From assembly GCA_023101725.1 (NCBI GenBank), contig JALJCO010013448.1, positions 696,001-760,000 of the forward strand: a stretch of 64,000 nt of DNA. Direction: 5' to 3'. This document shows, piece by piece, positions 21,156 through 33,129 of this stretch (its first letter is position 1; each line of letters begins with the position of its first letter). The notes under the pieces are model-generated. The model had not been told where the DNA came from. It saw only the letters and a list, made by a program, of their open reading frames with translations, and did no database searches. This stretch comes from Atherinomorus stipes (lineage: Eukaryota > Chordata > Actinopteri > Atheriniformes > Atherinidae). The translations under genes and the position numbers were made by a program.

Positions 21156-22769
21156 GCATAAACATCTTTCATGAAGCTAATTATGTAGATTTTTGTTGGC
21201 ATAAGTTCAGATAGTTTTTACCTGAAGTCATGATTGAATAATTGAACGTTGTGTGCGTGGTCCCGGTGGTTCTCCCTCCCCTCCAGCTTCCCACAGGTAA
21301 CGTCCACCTCGAGTCTGAGCCGACACCCCGACCGGCCTCAGTCTGATCCTTCCTCATTCCGCATCCACATTAATTATTGGTAAACATCACGTGTTTGCAG
21401 AAATACCCCAAACAAGCATACAAGGCCACACAAGAGAGAGGCGTTGTTAAAGTTTTAAAGGCTGATTCCTGCTGTCAGTGAGGTGTTAATAAGTGATAAA
21501 GTCAGACGTTTGGCATGCTGCTTGCTGGCTGAGAGGCTAATCATGTCTCTGCATGTTTTATTAGCCGCCTGCAAATCACTGTTTCTGGAAATTCAGCAGG
21601 TAGCCAAAGCAGAGCGTGCAGTCAAAGAAACATCTGTTTTTTGGTGTAATATTATTACAAGGTCTGATGATGCGAGATTGTTCTGGTGCGCGTTATAAAT
21701 ATGAAAATACTGACAGCAAATGTGAGTGTCGAGGAGAAATTTCAGCAGCTAATCAATAAGGACAGTTAGTTTTAATCATGGCCTTGAGATGTTGTTCATT
21801 ACAAATCAAGCAGTATTGAGTGAATGGATGACTTTAATATGCAGGCTGAGCCCCCACCCTCCTGAGCTCAGGGTTCAATGCCTCGCAAGCATCCAAAACT
21901 CTGACTAATGTTCTGAGCAGCCGGGCTGTTGCTAGGAATAACAGGCCCCGGTCACCGTGGTGCATCGGCCTCTGTGTGCAATTATTTCCACAAACGTCCG
22001 GAAAGAAAAGTCACTGCTGGAGTAACGGCTCCCCGGACGGGGGAAGACGCAGGCCGGGTGTTAAAGAGCGCCGTGGCTCTTGTCATTATCAGCGCCGATC
22101 AGGGGCGATGGAACGCTTGCACAAACACCGACTTGGACGTTTTAAGGTCAGTCCTGTGGTCTGAACGCTTCACAAACACCGTTAAGAAGACTGATGGCGC
22201 CCTCTGCTCCGCTCTTCATGATCATACGGTGAAAATGAGCTGGAAAGCTGAAATGTGTTAGTAATTTACAACGCTACCTATTATCCAACAGCCAGACGGT
22301 CAAAATAACTGAGGTCACCACATGACTCACTTCCTGAAGGGCGACCTGGCGGTGGAGGCTGAACGCTTCGGGGAGCAGCAGCTAAACCAGAGTCGTAGTT
22401 TTCAGGACGGTTAGCCGAGCGAGCGGCGGCGTGTCCGTGTCCTCACCGAGAGGAGAAGCAGCTTACAGCTCAGGTACGACAAAGCATGTTTGGCCCGAAT
22501 CATAGGCAATTCTAACCAACGCTGCGATAAACGATTCGTTTTTCGATGCATCGGTTAATCTAGCAAACCAGCAGAATTTAAGATTTTTGTTAAAAACATA
22601 TACTGTATGCCTTTCTGACTGAAAAAATGCTCCTTTTAATTTTTCATTCAAATGAAAATGTCACAAAAAATACTTTTAAAGTTATTGAAATAATACAGTA
22701 ATGTAAACTTGAAGGCTTTAAGCTCCAAAAGTAAAAAATAAAAGAAAATAATAATAATTATGATAATAA
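21155..22769. other. Single-copy-looking sequence without a recognised gene
   Basis: High-complexity sequence, especially 21260-22260, which looks like conserved non-coding DNA or diverged unique sequence. The 110-codon frame at 21929 has no domain. A CpG-rich patch at about 22330-22480 ends in CAGCTCAGGTACG, a splice-donor-like string without a supported exon. Around 22510-22570, TAAACGATTCG and CGATGCATCGG resemble pieces of dispersed DNA elements. Confidence 0.35.
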
Positions 22770-22893
22770 GCAACGTAAGGCAAGTTTATTTGTGTGTCAC
22801 ATTTCATGTACAGGACCATTCTAAGTGCTTTACATAAAACATTACAAGCATTACAGCAGGGTGCAAACGGAATAATAATAATAATAATAATAA
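22770..22893 (-). mobile_element. 3' end of the L2-like LINE family, minus strand
   Basis: The reverse complement matches the 3' UTR of the LINE ending at 6317: TTTGCACCC..CTGCTGTAATGCTTG, ATGTTTTATGTAAA and the closing AAACTTGCCTTAC. This is a strongly 5'-truncated copy. An (AAT)n microsatellite at about 22869-22893 sits at its inner edge. Confidence 0.8.
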
Positions 22894-23079
22894 ACAGAAT
22901 TTAACATTTATATTGAACATAGGTCTAGCTTCCTGAAAAAGTGCATATTCATCTTTAATCTGTCAATGCTTAATATGGATTCCAATCACTTGAAATTAAA
23001 ATATTCTTTATTGATAGAGGAGAAAAAGACTGAAGCCTGGATGTTCAGCTTAATATTTGGTTTTTTTTTTCTTCATCCT
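22894..23079. other. Short AT-rich spacer
   Basis: No recognisable feature before the flank of the 21-bp array element. Confidence 0.4.
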
Positions 23080-24205
23080 CTAGGGGCTCCAAAACAGAGC
23101 AAATCCCCAATAGACTTAAAAAAACACATTCACAGGAGAAATAAACATGTTTACAGCATAAATAAACATGTTTACAGCATAAATAAACACGTTTACAGCA
23201 GAAATAAACATGTTTACAGCATAAATAAACACGTTTACAGCAGAAATTAACATGTTTACAGCACAAATAAACATGTTTACAGCATAAATAAACACGTTTA
23301 CAGCAGAAATAAACATGTTTACAGCATAAATAAACATGTTTACAGCAGAAATAAACACGTTTACAGCATAAATAAACATGTTTACAGCATAAATAAACAC
23401 GTTTACAGCAGAAATGAACACGTTTACAGCATAAATAAACATGTTTACAGCAGAAATAAACACGTTTACAGCAGAAATAAACATGTTTACAGCAGAAATA
23501 AACATGTTTACAGCATAAATAGACACGTTTACAGCAGAAATGAACACGTTTACAGCATAAATAAACATGTTTACAGCATAAATAAACACGTTTACAGCAT
23601 AAATAAACATGTTTACAGCAGAAATGAACACGTTTACAGCATAAATAAACATGTTTACAGCAGAAATGAACATGTTTACAGCATAAATAAACATGTTTAC
23701 AGCAGAAATAAACACGTTTACAGCATAAATAAACATGTTTACAGCATAAATAAACACGTTTACAGCAGAAATGAACACGTTTACAGCATAAATAGACATG
23801 CTTACAGCAGAAATAAACACGTTTACAGCATAAATAAACATGCTTACAGCAGAAATAAACACGTTTACAGCATAAATAAACATGTTTACAGCAGAAATAA
23901 ACACGTTTACAGCATAAATAAACATGTTTACAGCAGAAATGAACACGTTTACAGCATAAATAAACATGTTTACAGCAGAAATGAACATGTTTACAGCATA
24001 AATAAACATGTTTACAGCAGAAATAAACACGTTTACAGCATAAATAAACATGTTTACAGCATAAATAAACACGTTTACAGCAGAAATGAACACGTTTACA
24101 GCATAAATAAACATGCTTACAGCAGAAATAAACACGTTTACAGCATAAATAAACATGTTTACAGCAGAAATAAACATGTTTACAGCCTGGTTCAACACAT
24201 CATTA
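23080..24205 (-). mobile_element. Dispersed element with an expanded 21-bp array
   Basis: The left flank GGCTCCAAAACAGAGCAAAT then CCCCA is the reverse complement of 58440-58465, where the same element carries only about four related units. The array occupies about 23134-24186, and the right flank starts CCTGGTTCAAC. The element is therefore a transposon-like repeat whose short internal repeat has expanded here about twelve-fold. Its superfamily is not recognised. Confidence 0.7.
23134..24186. repeat. 21-bp minisatellite, about 50 units
   Basis: Unit TAAATAAACATGTTTACAGC plus A. Variable sites are CATG or CACG in the middle, CATAAA or CAGAAA at the joint, and ATAAAC or ATGAAC. Types alternate, so a two- or three-unit block seems to have been duplicated repeatedly. 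Because 21 is a multiple of three, a 360-codon minus-strand frame (AVNMFIS/AVNVFIY) stays open; it is an array by-product, although it would read as a hydrophobic repeat. Confidence 0.95.
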
Positions 24206-24975
24206 TTGGTTTAATAGATCAAGTTTACCGTGTCAGCTTTATCTGACATGGTTACCACGGTGAAAGACGTGGTGAAGTTATCCAGGAGGATTTTCTGAAG
24301 GTTTTCTGAAGACCAGTCACTCCTTCTATCATCACCATTTTTAACTGTTTACATGCATTAATGGTTTAATGTTTGGAACCCAACAAATACCAGGACTCAA
24401 ACATTATATGTTCTTCACATTTTCACCTCATATCATGACAGCATCATTAAAAGTCGAGTCTTGGATGTGAAATCCAAGTTTTCTCATAGCTCAGCAACGC
24501 TTTCCCTGTGTTTTTTTGCCCCCCGGTTGCTCGTGCATCTTATTTATGACGTTGCTCAGAAACCATCTATGTCAGAGGTGTCAAACCTCTGATATAGCAC
24601 TGTGTAGTAACACATCTTCACCCGGGGACCGTCACAACTTGACTTGAGTCCGAACAAGCCTCTGGGAAACGCTCTCCCTTTCACCCCGTTCACCTCTGCA
24701 TGGGCTTGACTGGCAGGCGGTGATGACACTCATCTCGTGTTCCCATTCTCCCGCCAAGTTTTCAAACAAAACAAGTGGTTCGCTCTGCAGCTAATTGCTT
24801 TGGCTTATTCATCTCCCGCTGAAACTTTAGGGACAATTCCAATTCTGATCTTAAACCTCAATCTTAGCAGCCCTCAGTACCAGTGTTAAGGACTATTTTG
24901 TGACTCAGTAATGGGACACACCGTAAATGCAGATACGTCTTCAAACTGTGGGGGGCAGCATCACGGCAAAGCCGC
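24206..24975. other. Unassigned sequence
   Basis: No tandem repeats or coding evidence. GTCAGAGGTGTCAAAC near 24570 resembles the start of a hAT-type element, but the rest is not visible. Confidence 0.4.
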
Positions 24976-25497
24976 GTTCAGAAGAAGAAGAAAACAAAGA
25001 AGAACAAGAAGAAGACAAAAAAGACAAAGAAGAATAAGATGATGATGAAGATGAAGAGGACAAAGAAGATGATGAAGAAAAAGAAAAAGACAACAACGAA
25101 GAAGACAAAGAAGAAGGAGACAACAGAGAAGAAGAAGAAGACAAAGAAGAGGAAGATGGCGAAGGAGGATAGGACGAAGAAGAGAGCTAAGAAAACGAAG
25201 AAGAAGAAGAAGAAGAAGACAACGAAAAAGAAGATGGTAAAGAAGAAGACGAAGAAGTTGAAGATGATGAAGACAAAGAAAAAGAAGATGAAGAAGTAGA
25301 AGAAGAAAAAGTAGAAGAAGAAAAAGAAGACGAAGAAGAAGGAGACAACGAAGAAGAAGGAAAAAGAAGAAGACGACAATTACGACAATAACGACAATGA
25401 CGAAGAAGACGAAGAAGCCAAAAAAGGAGAAGATGAAGAAGATGATGAAGACAAAGAAGAAGAAGACAAAGAAGAAGACGATGACGAAGAAGCATTT
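24976..25497. repeat. Purine-rich (GAA/GAC/GAT)n low-complexity tract
   Basis: About 520 bp made almost only of GAA, GAC, AAA and GAT triplets on the plus strand. All frames stay open over long stretches (Lys/Glu-rich plus, Phe- or Ser-rich minus), which reflects the triplet composition. Pure GAA stretches near 25200 could form triplex DNA. Confidence 0.9.
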
Positions 25498-26828
25498 CCT
25501 TCATTTCCATGTATCTTCACCTTTAACCTGCCTGTTTAATCATCAGCCACAAACGCAGCATCATTGACAAACTAATTAAACATTGATAAAACGACATTAG
25601 CATCAAGAAAAATGACCATTTTGTAACGTTAACTAGCTTAAACGAGAGCAACGTGGCTGACCGCACCGGCTGCTACTGACTAAAGATCGTAAAATAAAAA
25701 TAAATGTTATGCAACAATGAGGTAACTAATCCATAACATGGGCCTAAACGATGGTTTTTCCTGATATTTATATCTCCATTAACAAAGAAAATACTTCAGA
25801 TCTGTAGCTCGCCTTCTGGGTCGCCCTTACTCACAAGGTGGTGTCGGAGAATCTCAGGATTGAGGATATTCAGCCTCAAACTTGCCTCAACTTAACGTTC
25901 TGAGAATCGGGACTTGCACTTTGCAGGAGTGCGCATTTTTCAGATTGAGGGTTAAAGACAGGAACTGGAATTCACTCTCAGTGTCCAAACCACAGATTTA
26001 GATGGTGACCATATCACACATGAAGGCCCAGACCAACCGGACACCTAGACAGTGAAGGCACCACGAGTATCTTTGGCTCCTGCATTGAGACTGCACTTTA
26101 CTGTATTCTCCATCTGTAATGATCCGCTGCTGTAGTTCCCCCTTTGCAGGGGATTGCATCATGACGAGTGATGGGATGAATCATGAAAGACAGCCAGTGG
26201 GGCACTTAACAAGTGCATTCTCAGCTCCATGTCATTTTTCTCCAGCGCGATGAGGTTGGAGTCAGAATGAGCTCAAAACATTACATCAGATGTCAGCATG
26301 TGGCTCCTGCTGCAGGTTTTCAGCTGAAATAATAAACTTCACGGTTATAATTCTGTTGTCTCGCTGCTGCTCAAACACTGTTTACGTTTCTCAGATGAGA
26401 CGCTGTTGGTGTGTCGAGTGTCGCACCGTAAATAAACTGCAAGCTAAGCTGGACTCGTACAGCCGGAAGAGTTATGACTGCAGGTAACTGTAGCTGCAGC
26501 TAACCAGGCTACAACCAGGACAAAGATGTAGTCAATCAGATACAGGTCATCTATCAGTCCCGAGCAAGATTTTACTTTCACCAGGAAACATGGACGTAAG
26601 CCAGAAACTACAGATGTCTCCTCATCCAAGAGGATCTACTCGCCTTTCAGAGGCGTAAAAAGTTACTGAGCTTCGTGTGTCACTGATTAATAGTTTACTG
26701 GAAACGTTAAATACTGCGTCTTTTTGTACAAATATTTAGAATTATATGAAATGATTAAAAGTTCATTACAACACCGCTGACACGTGTTCTGTACAACAGG
26801 ACACGAAAAAATTTATTATGAACTGTTT
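25498..26828. other. Single-copy-looking sequence without a recognised gene
   Basis: No array or transposon motif. The stretch 26080-26290 is of high complexity (GGGGATTGCATCATGACGAG, GGGATGAATCATGAAAG) and could be conserved non-coding DNA. Short frames near 26290-26630 have no recognisable domain. Confidence 0.35.
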
Positions 26829-28035
26829 AAGGCTGATCCAGTTAATGAAGCTCCGGTTAACGAAAGTCCAATTAATGAAGGTCCAGTTAATGAAGGATGT
26901 GGAAATGGAGATCTAGTTTGCGAAGGTCTGGTTAATTAAGGTCTGGTTAATGAAAGTCCAGTTAACGAAGGTCCCAGTCATGAAGATCCAGCTAACAAAA
27001 GTCTTGTTAATAAAGGTCCAGTTAATAAAAAGTCTGGTTAATAAAGGTCCAATCAATCAAGGTGCGGTTAATGAAGGTCCAGTTAATGAAGGTCCACTTA
27101 ATGAAGGTCAAATTAATGAAAGTCCAGTTAATGAAGGATCTGGAAATGGAGATCTAGTTAGCAAAGGTCTGGTTAATTAAGGTCCAGTTAATGAAGGTCT
27201 GGTTAATGAAAGTCCAGTTAACGAAGGTCCAGTTAATGAAGGTCCCATTCATGAAGGTCCAGCTAACAGAAGTCTTGTTAATAAAGGTCCAGTTAATGAA
27301 AGTCTGGTTAATAAAGGTCCAATTAATCAAGATGCGGTTACTGAAGGTCCAGTTAATGAAGGTCTGGTTAATGAAGGTCCCATTAACGAAGGTCCAGCTA
27401 ACAGAAGTCTTGTTAATAAAGGTCCAATTAATCAAGGTGCATTTAATGAAGGTCCCGTTAATGAAGGTCCAGTTAACAAAAGTCTGTTTAATGAAGCTCC
27501 AATTAATTAAGATCCAGTTAACGAAGGCCCCGTTAACAAAAGTCCAGATAATTATGGTCCGCTTAATGAATTTCCAGGTAATGAAGGTCAATTTAATGAA
27601 GGCTGATCCAGTTAATGAAGATCAAATTAATGTAGGTCCAGTTCATGAAGGCCCGGTTAATGAAAGCCCAGTAATGTACATCAAATTATTGAAGGTCCAG
27701 TGAATTAAGGTCCAGTTAATGGTTGTCCAGTTAACAAAAGTCCAGTTGACAAACGTCTAGTAAATAAAGGTCCAGTTAATGAAGGTTCAGCTCATGAGGA
27801 TCCAGTTAACAAAGGTCAAGTTAACGAAAGTCCAGTTGACAAAGGTCTAGTAGATAAAGGTCCAGTTTATGATTGTCATGTTAATGAAGGTTCAGCTCAT
27901 GAGGATCCAGTTAACAAAGGTCAAGTTAACGAAAGTCCAGTTGACAAAGGTCTAGTAGATAAAGGTCCAGTTTATGATTGTCATGTTAATGAAGGTTCAG
28001 CTTATGAGGATCCTGTCAACAAAGGTCAAGTTTAT
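26829..28035. repeat. 15-bp minisatellite, about 80 units, with a 105-bp higher-order block
   Basis: Unit GGTCCAGTTAATGAA with many variants (CTGG, CAAG; AACGAA, AACAAA). From 27781 a 105-bp block (seven units, beginning GAAGGTTCAGCTCATGAGGA) is repeated at 27886 and again, partly, at 27991. Unit length divisible by three keeps frames open on both strands (VNEGP-like, KVQL-like); not proteins. Confidence 0.95.
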
Positions 28036-28610
28036 AAATCCTGCATGCCTGCAGTTTCAGACATGGTTTGTGGGCCTTCAATGCTGCAGGACATAGTGAA
28101 TGTGGGGCATCTCATTCTGGCGTTACTGCAACTGAACTGCCTCTAAACTTCTTACTGTAAAATTTCCATATTTCTCCCTCAGGCCCAATGAAGAGTGCAA
28201 AGCCATATTTCTGGCAGGAGTAAAGGAACTGACACCAGGGACTCTCCCTTTTAGAAAACCTGAGGGGGAGAAGCAGTAAATTTCAGCTACTTTTTTACAG
28301 CCGTATGTTGAAGATCTGAGGAAACTGAATACAGTACTGTTATAGCCTGGACGCTTATTAAGCCCAGCCTTTAGTAATCGGAGGAAGGCTTGTTCTACAG
28401 CAGGTATGCTCACCAAGAAGAGGTGAAGAAGAAACACTGTTCTGAGAGTCACTCCGGCCTGGAACGAATGCTTCTTTTGCCCTGTCTGTAAACATTTATG
28501 TGTCCACTCACTGTAATATTCTTGGTGTAAATGGTTGGTTTTTCCTGTTCATTTGCGTGTTAACCCCAATATCTGATCAGCCAATCACAGACACTGGATT
28601 AAGGTGGTTC
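28036..28610. other. Unassigned sequence
   Basis: A minus-strand frame of 109 codons (28123-28452) begins with a hydrophobic stretch, MTLRTVFLLHLFLVSIPAVE, which could pass as a signal peptide, but no domain or exon boundary supports it. ATCTGATCAGCCAATCACAG near 28570 resembles sequence often found next to the Tc1-type element that follows. Confidence 0.35.
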
Positions 28611-28658
28611 CCTTTATATATATATATATATATGTACTGTATATACACACACACTCAC
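28611..28658. repeat. (TA)n and (CA)n microsatellites
   Basis: A run of about ten TA units followed by TGTACTGTATATA and a short ACACACAC stretch. They border the outer end of the Tc1-like relic. Confidence 0.85.
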
Positions 28659-29045
28659 CAGCCACTTTATTAGGTACACCTTGCTAGTACCAGGTTGGAC
28701 CCCTTCTGCCTTCAGAACTGCCTTAATCCTTGGTGTCATAGATTCAACAAGATATTAGAAACATTCCTCAGAGATTTTGCTCCATGTTGACATATTGCAG
28801 CATCAGAGGATGCTACACTGCCGTCATACAGGGATGGACATGGTCAGCAACAATACTGAGTGAGGTTGTGGTGGTTAAACTGCCACGTTGATACGAAGGG
28901 GCCCAAAGTGGGACAAGAAAATCTCTCCCACACCATCACACCACCACCACCAAGCTGAACCGTTGATACAAGGCAGGATGAATCCATGCTTACATGTTGT
29001 TGACACCAAATTCTGAGCCTACCATCTGAATTTCGTAGCATCTTT
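28659..29045 (-). pseudogene. Tc1/mariner-type transposase relic with one terminus, minus strand
   Basis: The minus-strand frame at 28844-29041 reads RNSDGRLRIWCQQHVSMDSS, then CLVSTVQLGGGGVMVWERFS, a clear Tc1-type transposase block. Below 28844 the similarity jumps: after VADHVHP-like residues comes the C-terminal end (SEECFQ-like), so the central part with the second Asp and the third catalytic residue is deleted. The element ends in GGTGTACCTAATAAAGTGG (minus strand), its outer end. Dead copy. Confidence 0.8.
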
Positions 29046-30190
29046 TATCCTCCAATGTTAGTCTGACATTAAACTAATATTAAAATTTCATTGTCAAGAA
29101 AATTAGCATTTAGCAAAAAGAAAAAAAGGTCATGGGGTTAAAATAAAGCAGATTTACTGAAGAAGTGAATTTCATTTGACTAAAAGATCTTTTAACAAAA
29201 CCAGCTATTTTATTTTTTAAAAAACTAAAACTAGATGAATCATTCATGACGCCACCTTGTAATATTTACCTTCTGCTTCATTTCAGTCCATTCATGTCTG
29301 TTTGCTTCTCTTTGTGTCCATAAACTCTGTAAAATCTATAATAAAGCTGCTGTTGTTGAGCTTTTTCTGCACTCTGAGACAAGTCTTGACAAACCACCCA
29401 TCATCTGTGCTGTGATTCTGGATGTTCTGCATTTAGAAAGAAACCAATGAAACATTTTATTGTATGTTTACCATGTACTGCTTTCTTATTCACTAGAAGA
29501 ACACTGTGCTTGTGCAAGCTGTGGAAAAAAAAGATGCAGCGTCAGAGACAAGCCATGTTTTTAAAGGGGAAACGTCTCAAATGTACGGCTGGAGAGGGAC
29601 TGCATGTTGAAGATTTGACAGACTGAGTGAGTTGTTAAAATGAATAAGAACCTTGTAGCTTTTCATGCAACAACGGCTGGTTTAAAGCAATTATCGAACG
29701 ATATATCAGTTTAATGTAAGCGTGCCAGGAGACTCGTATTGAGAGTCTGCAGTGGAAAGTGAGCTGTACACATTTTCCTGACGGCTCCATAATGCATCCT
29801 ACAGGCCCAAACAAAAGCCCTCCAGCTCACGTTGCACAACCCCAGAGGAAACGTACAGTTGGAGATAAGAGTCTGAACAAACATTTCAGTGTTTCCCTGC
29901 TCGTACAAAGATTATTTTCAGCAGTTTGTGTATAAGGTCAGACGGGGAGTCCCTCATGTTAGAGGATGTTGTGTCTCTGGCTTCTTCACGGCTTTGTTTC
30001 TGCTTCCATAAAACATCACAAAACACATGAAAGCTGCTGCATGTTGGGTTCATCGCAGAAACGGCAGCGATGTTCTACATAAAACTGCACTGGGACAGAC
30101 TGAAAACGTGAACCAGCGTTTGACCCTGAAAACTCCACATTTTTCTGAAATTATACTCCATGTGAATTTTTAGAGAAAAAAATTTATGCA
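29046..30190. other. Unassigned sequence
   Basis: AT-rich up to about 29300, then more balanced. No array, transposon motif or coding evidence. Confidence 0.4.
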
Positions 30191-30194
30191 GAGT

Positions 30195-31017
30195 CACAGA
30201 ACCTTTAATCCCAGTCAGTATCCAAAACCATTAATCCCAATCAGCATCCAGAACCTTTAATCCCAGTCAACATCAGAACCTTTAATCCCTGTCAGTATCC
30301 AAAACCATTAATCCCAATCAGCATCCAGAACCTTTAATCCCAGTCAGCATCCAGAACCGTTATTCCCAGTCAGCATTAAAAATCTTAACCGCGGTCAGTA
30401 TCCAAAACCATTAATCCTAGTCAGCATCCAGAACCAATAATACCAGTCAGCATTAAAAACCTTAATCCCAGTCAGTATCTAAAACCTTTAATCCCAGTCA
30501 GCATCCAGAACCATTAATCCCAGTCAGCATTAAAACCCTTAATCCCAGTATGTATCCAAAACCGTTAATCCCAGTCAGCATCCAGAACCGTTAATACCAG
30601 TCAGCATTAAAAACCTTAATCCCAGTCAGTATCCAAAACCATTAATCCCAGTCAGCATTAAAACCCTTAATCCCAGTATGTATCCAAAACCGTTAATCCC
30701 AGTCAGCATCCAGAACCGTTAATCCCAGTCAGCATTAAAAACCTTAATCCCGGTCAGTATCCAAAACCATTAATCCCAGTCAGCATCCAGAACCATTAAT
30801 CCCAGTCAGCATCCCGAACCATTAATCCCAGTCAGCATTAAAACCCTTAATCGCCGTCAGTATCCAAAATCGTTAATCCCAGTCAGCGTCTAAAACCTTT
30901 AACCGCAGTTAGCATTAGAATCTTTAATCCCAGTCAGTGTCCAAAACTGTTAATCACAGTTAGCATCTAGAAACTTTAATCCCAGTTAGCATTAGAATCT
31001 GTAATCCCAGTCAGTGT
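30195..31017. repeat. 26-bp minisatellite, about 31 units
   Basis: Unit like CAGTCAGCATCCAGAACCTT then TAATCC. Variants: CAGTATCCAAAACC, CAGCATTAAAAACC and AACCGTTAATCC. Three main unit types cycle in blocks (CATCC, CATTAAAA, TATCC), so a block of about 75 bp has been copied several times, for example at 30540 and 30670. The 3' end is more degenerate (TTAGCATTAGAATC). Confidence 0.93.
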
Positions 31018-31392
31018 CTTGTGGTACTGCACCGTTCGCTCTGTCAGGATCAGGATCAGCCAGACGGTGACAAATATGCGAGCCAACAATCCAATCACAC
31101 ACGTATCTCGTAGAAGACAGACAAACTGGGTCTGTCGTCTCTTGAAGTCAGGTTTTCTGTCTTTTGGACAGACTCTGGCACATCATCATCATCATTCTTT
31201 GCAGATAACCTTCGGTTTTAATTGCTTCTATGTTTCTATTTCTATGATGAAACTAATCAGCTGATCGGGCTCCAGGCTCAGTTTCCAGATCCAGAAGTAC
31301 GGACGTCCGGTGATTTCCTCCCTCTGAACCTGGACAGAACGGAGGTCACAGATGTGGGTCCTAAACACTTGAGACTGTTTTAAAATGATCAG
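31018..31392. other. Unassigned sequence
   Basis: No recognisable gene or repeat apart from a short CATCATCATCAT run near 31180. Confidence 0.4.
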
Positions 31393-31397
31393 GTTGC

Positions 31398-32125
31398 TGG
31401 GGATGCACGATATAGTCGCCCCCACCGGTATCGACCTATATCGGCCTTTAAACTGAGTATCGGACATTCGGACAACTTCTCCTTCATCAAAAACTACAGA
31501 AATTTTCTTTTAGGATGTTCTGTGTGAACAGTTTATAGAACGGTCATATGTGTAAATAACCAATTAGGGCTGGGAAAAAAGCGATACACTGAAATATTGC
31601 GAAATTTGTATATGCAGATTTCATATTGATATGATATTTGAACACAATATTGATCTATTTTACCTACGAAATCTTGCGAGATTTTATCATTCTCTTAAAA
31701 ACTCTAGCAAGATTTCATGAAAACCTGCGAGATTTTGTAACAGAACGAAAAAAATTTCACGACATTTCTTGAGTGAAATAGATTGATACCATGTTCTTAG
31801 ATATCAAAGTGATATCAGCATATGAAAATATCGCGATATTTCAGCGTATCAATAATTTTTTCCACCCCTATCAAATATCCCCTGTTTTTAGGTTGTTTTT
31901 TTTTCTCAGGGAGAAGAAAATCCAGGTGGTTCTCGGATATCACGCACATATCCTCCTAGTTTTGTTTGAGCAACTGTCATTAAGTTTTTCTAATTTTGCA
32001 CAAGGAATGAATATTACATCATTTATTTTTCAGCTTTAATATCGGTATCAATATCGGTAATCGGCCACAAGTTTTAAAACATCAGCATATCTGATATCGG
32101 CCAAAATTGGAATATTATGCATCCA
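31398..32125. mobile_element. Non-autonomous hAT-like element, interrupted by a second element
   Basis: The left end reads TGGGGATGCACGATAT and the right end ATATTATGCATCCA, an imperfect inverted pair (TGG..ATGCA). GTTGC is present directly outside both ends (31393-31397 and 32126-32130), a plausible 5-bp target-site duplication. Sub-terminal TATCGGTATC/ATCGGCC repeats are typical of small fish DNA elements of this kind. No transposase. Confidence 0.6.
31565..31870. mobile_element. 306-bp nested MITE-like element
   Basis: The left end TAGGGCTGGGAAAAAAGC pairs with the right end ATTTTTTCCACCCCTA, and inward CGATACACTGAAATAT pairs with ATATTTCAGCGTATC. The inverted ends are about 40 bp with a few mismatches. 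It sits inside the element at 31398-32125. No clear target-site duplication was found. Confidence 0.65.
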
Positions 32126-33129
32126 GTTGCCATAGATGGCGTTTCCTCAGCCCCCACTTCGACTGTGAAGAAGGTTGGAGGAACTTTTCACCGTGACCTC
32201 ACACATAGGTAAGTTCATCGTCCACTTCTGCAACATTTCCCTCACAATGAGCATCCTTCATCTTCGTCATGCAGGGCGTCAGATCTGGCTGAGTTTAAGG
32301 GTTAAAGTTTTAATATTGTGTCTTTCCTTAGGATAATCCTTTAGGCGTGAAAGCAGAGCCTCGTTTGGCTTTACAACAGACTTGAAACGGTAATTTCCTC
32401 ACCTGATATCCGTTTACAGGAAGAGATCAGGTGTTTCCCTCCCACAGCTCCAGCTGGAAACATGAGACGGCTTTTCCTGATCGCTCTCTGAGCATATTGT
32501 GACATTCTGAACGGAAACGGTTAGGTAAGAGTGAAAACATCCGCCATGATCCAGGTGAGTGATTGATGTGACCGTGAAGGTGCCGTTCCCACTTCTGGTT
32601 CTGTTCCAGCCCTTCCAATGTGTCTGATTTGCTGCTGCTGAACTCCTGATAAGCCCTTGGCTGAGGCAGGGACATCGTCAGCTGGGAGGTGTACAGCAGG
32701 GGGGGGATCTGAAACTGTATATGAGACACACCTGCTCTCAGCAGGTCTGCTGGCCTGTGAAAATCCGGCCTCTTTTCAGCGGCTGTGTTGGGAAAAGCAC
32801 ACCGAGCCGTGTGAGAGCTTCACAATGAAGGCAGCCGGAACAGAAGGCCGGATTTGCTCTTTTGACCCTGTTGTGTTTTCACCCTCAAACTTTGAAACAC
32901 TCTGAGTTCTGTGACTGTTTTCATCAAAGGAACATTGGCCTCGTTTGGAGACTCGCCCTTCCGTGGGAAGATTCATAGCGGGACGCGGCCGCAACACGAT
33001 CCACTCGCCGTCCATCGACTGTAAAGTTGTGACCCACCGTTTCTACGTACGTAGGGATCATGGAGTCTGGAAAAAATGTTTGTCTTCAACATAAAATGAA
33101 CCTGAAGCAAACAAAATAAATACAACTCC
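32126..33129. other. Unassigned, single-copy-looking sequence
   Basis: Balanced composition and no arrays. Frames of 70-100 codons on both strands have no domain and overlap each other. No feature supported. Confidence 0.4.

Noticed and set aside
22330..22480. CpG-rich first exon with a GTACG donor
   Set aside because: Only one splice-donor-like string and no promoter motif or downstream exon; too weak to annotate.
23116..24198. 360-codon minus-strand frame, hydrophobic 7-residue repeats
   Set aside because: It coincides with the 21-bp array, whose length is a multiple of three and has no stop; other frames are also partly open, and there is no start, signal or splice context.
24941..25510. 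Lys/Glu-rich, Phe-rich and Ser-rich frames
   Set aside because: Low-complexity triplet tract, open in nearly all frames.
28123..28452. 109-codon frame with a signal-peptide-like start
   Set aside because: Only the hydrophobic N-terminus is suggestive; no domain, no supporting exon signals, and it is isolated between repeats.
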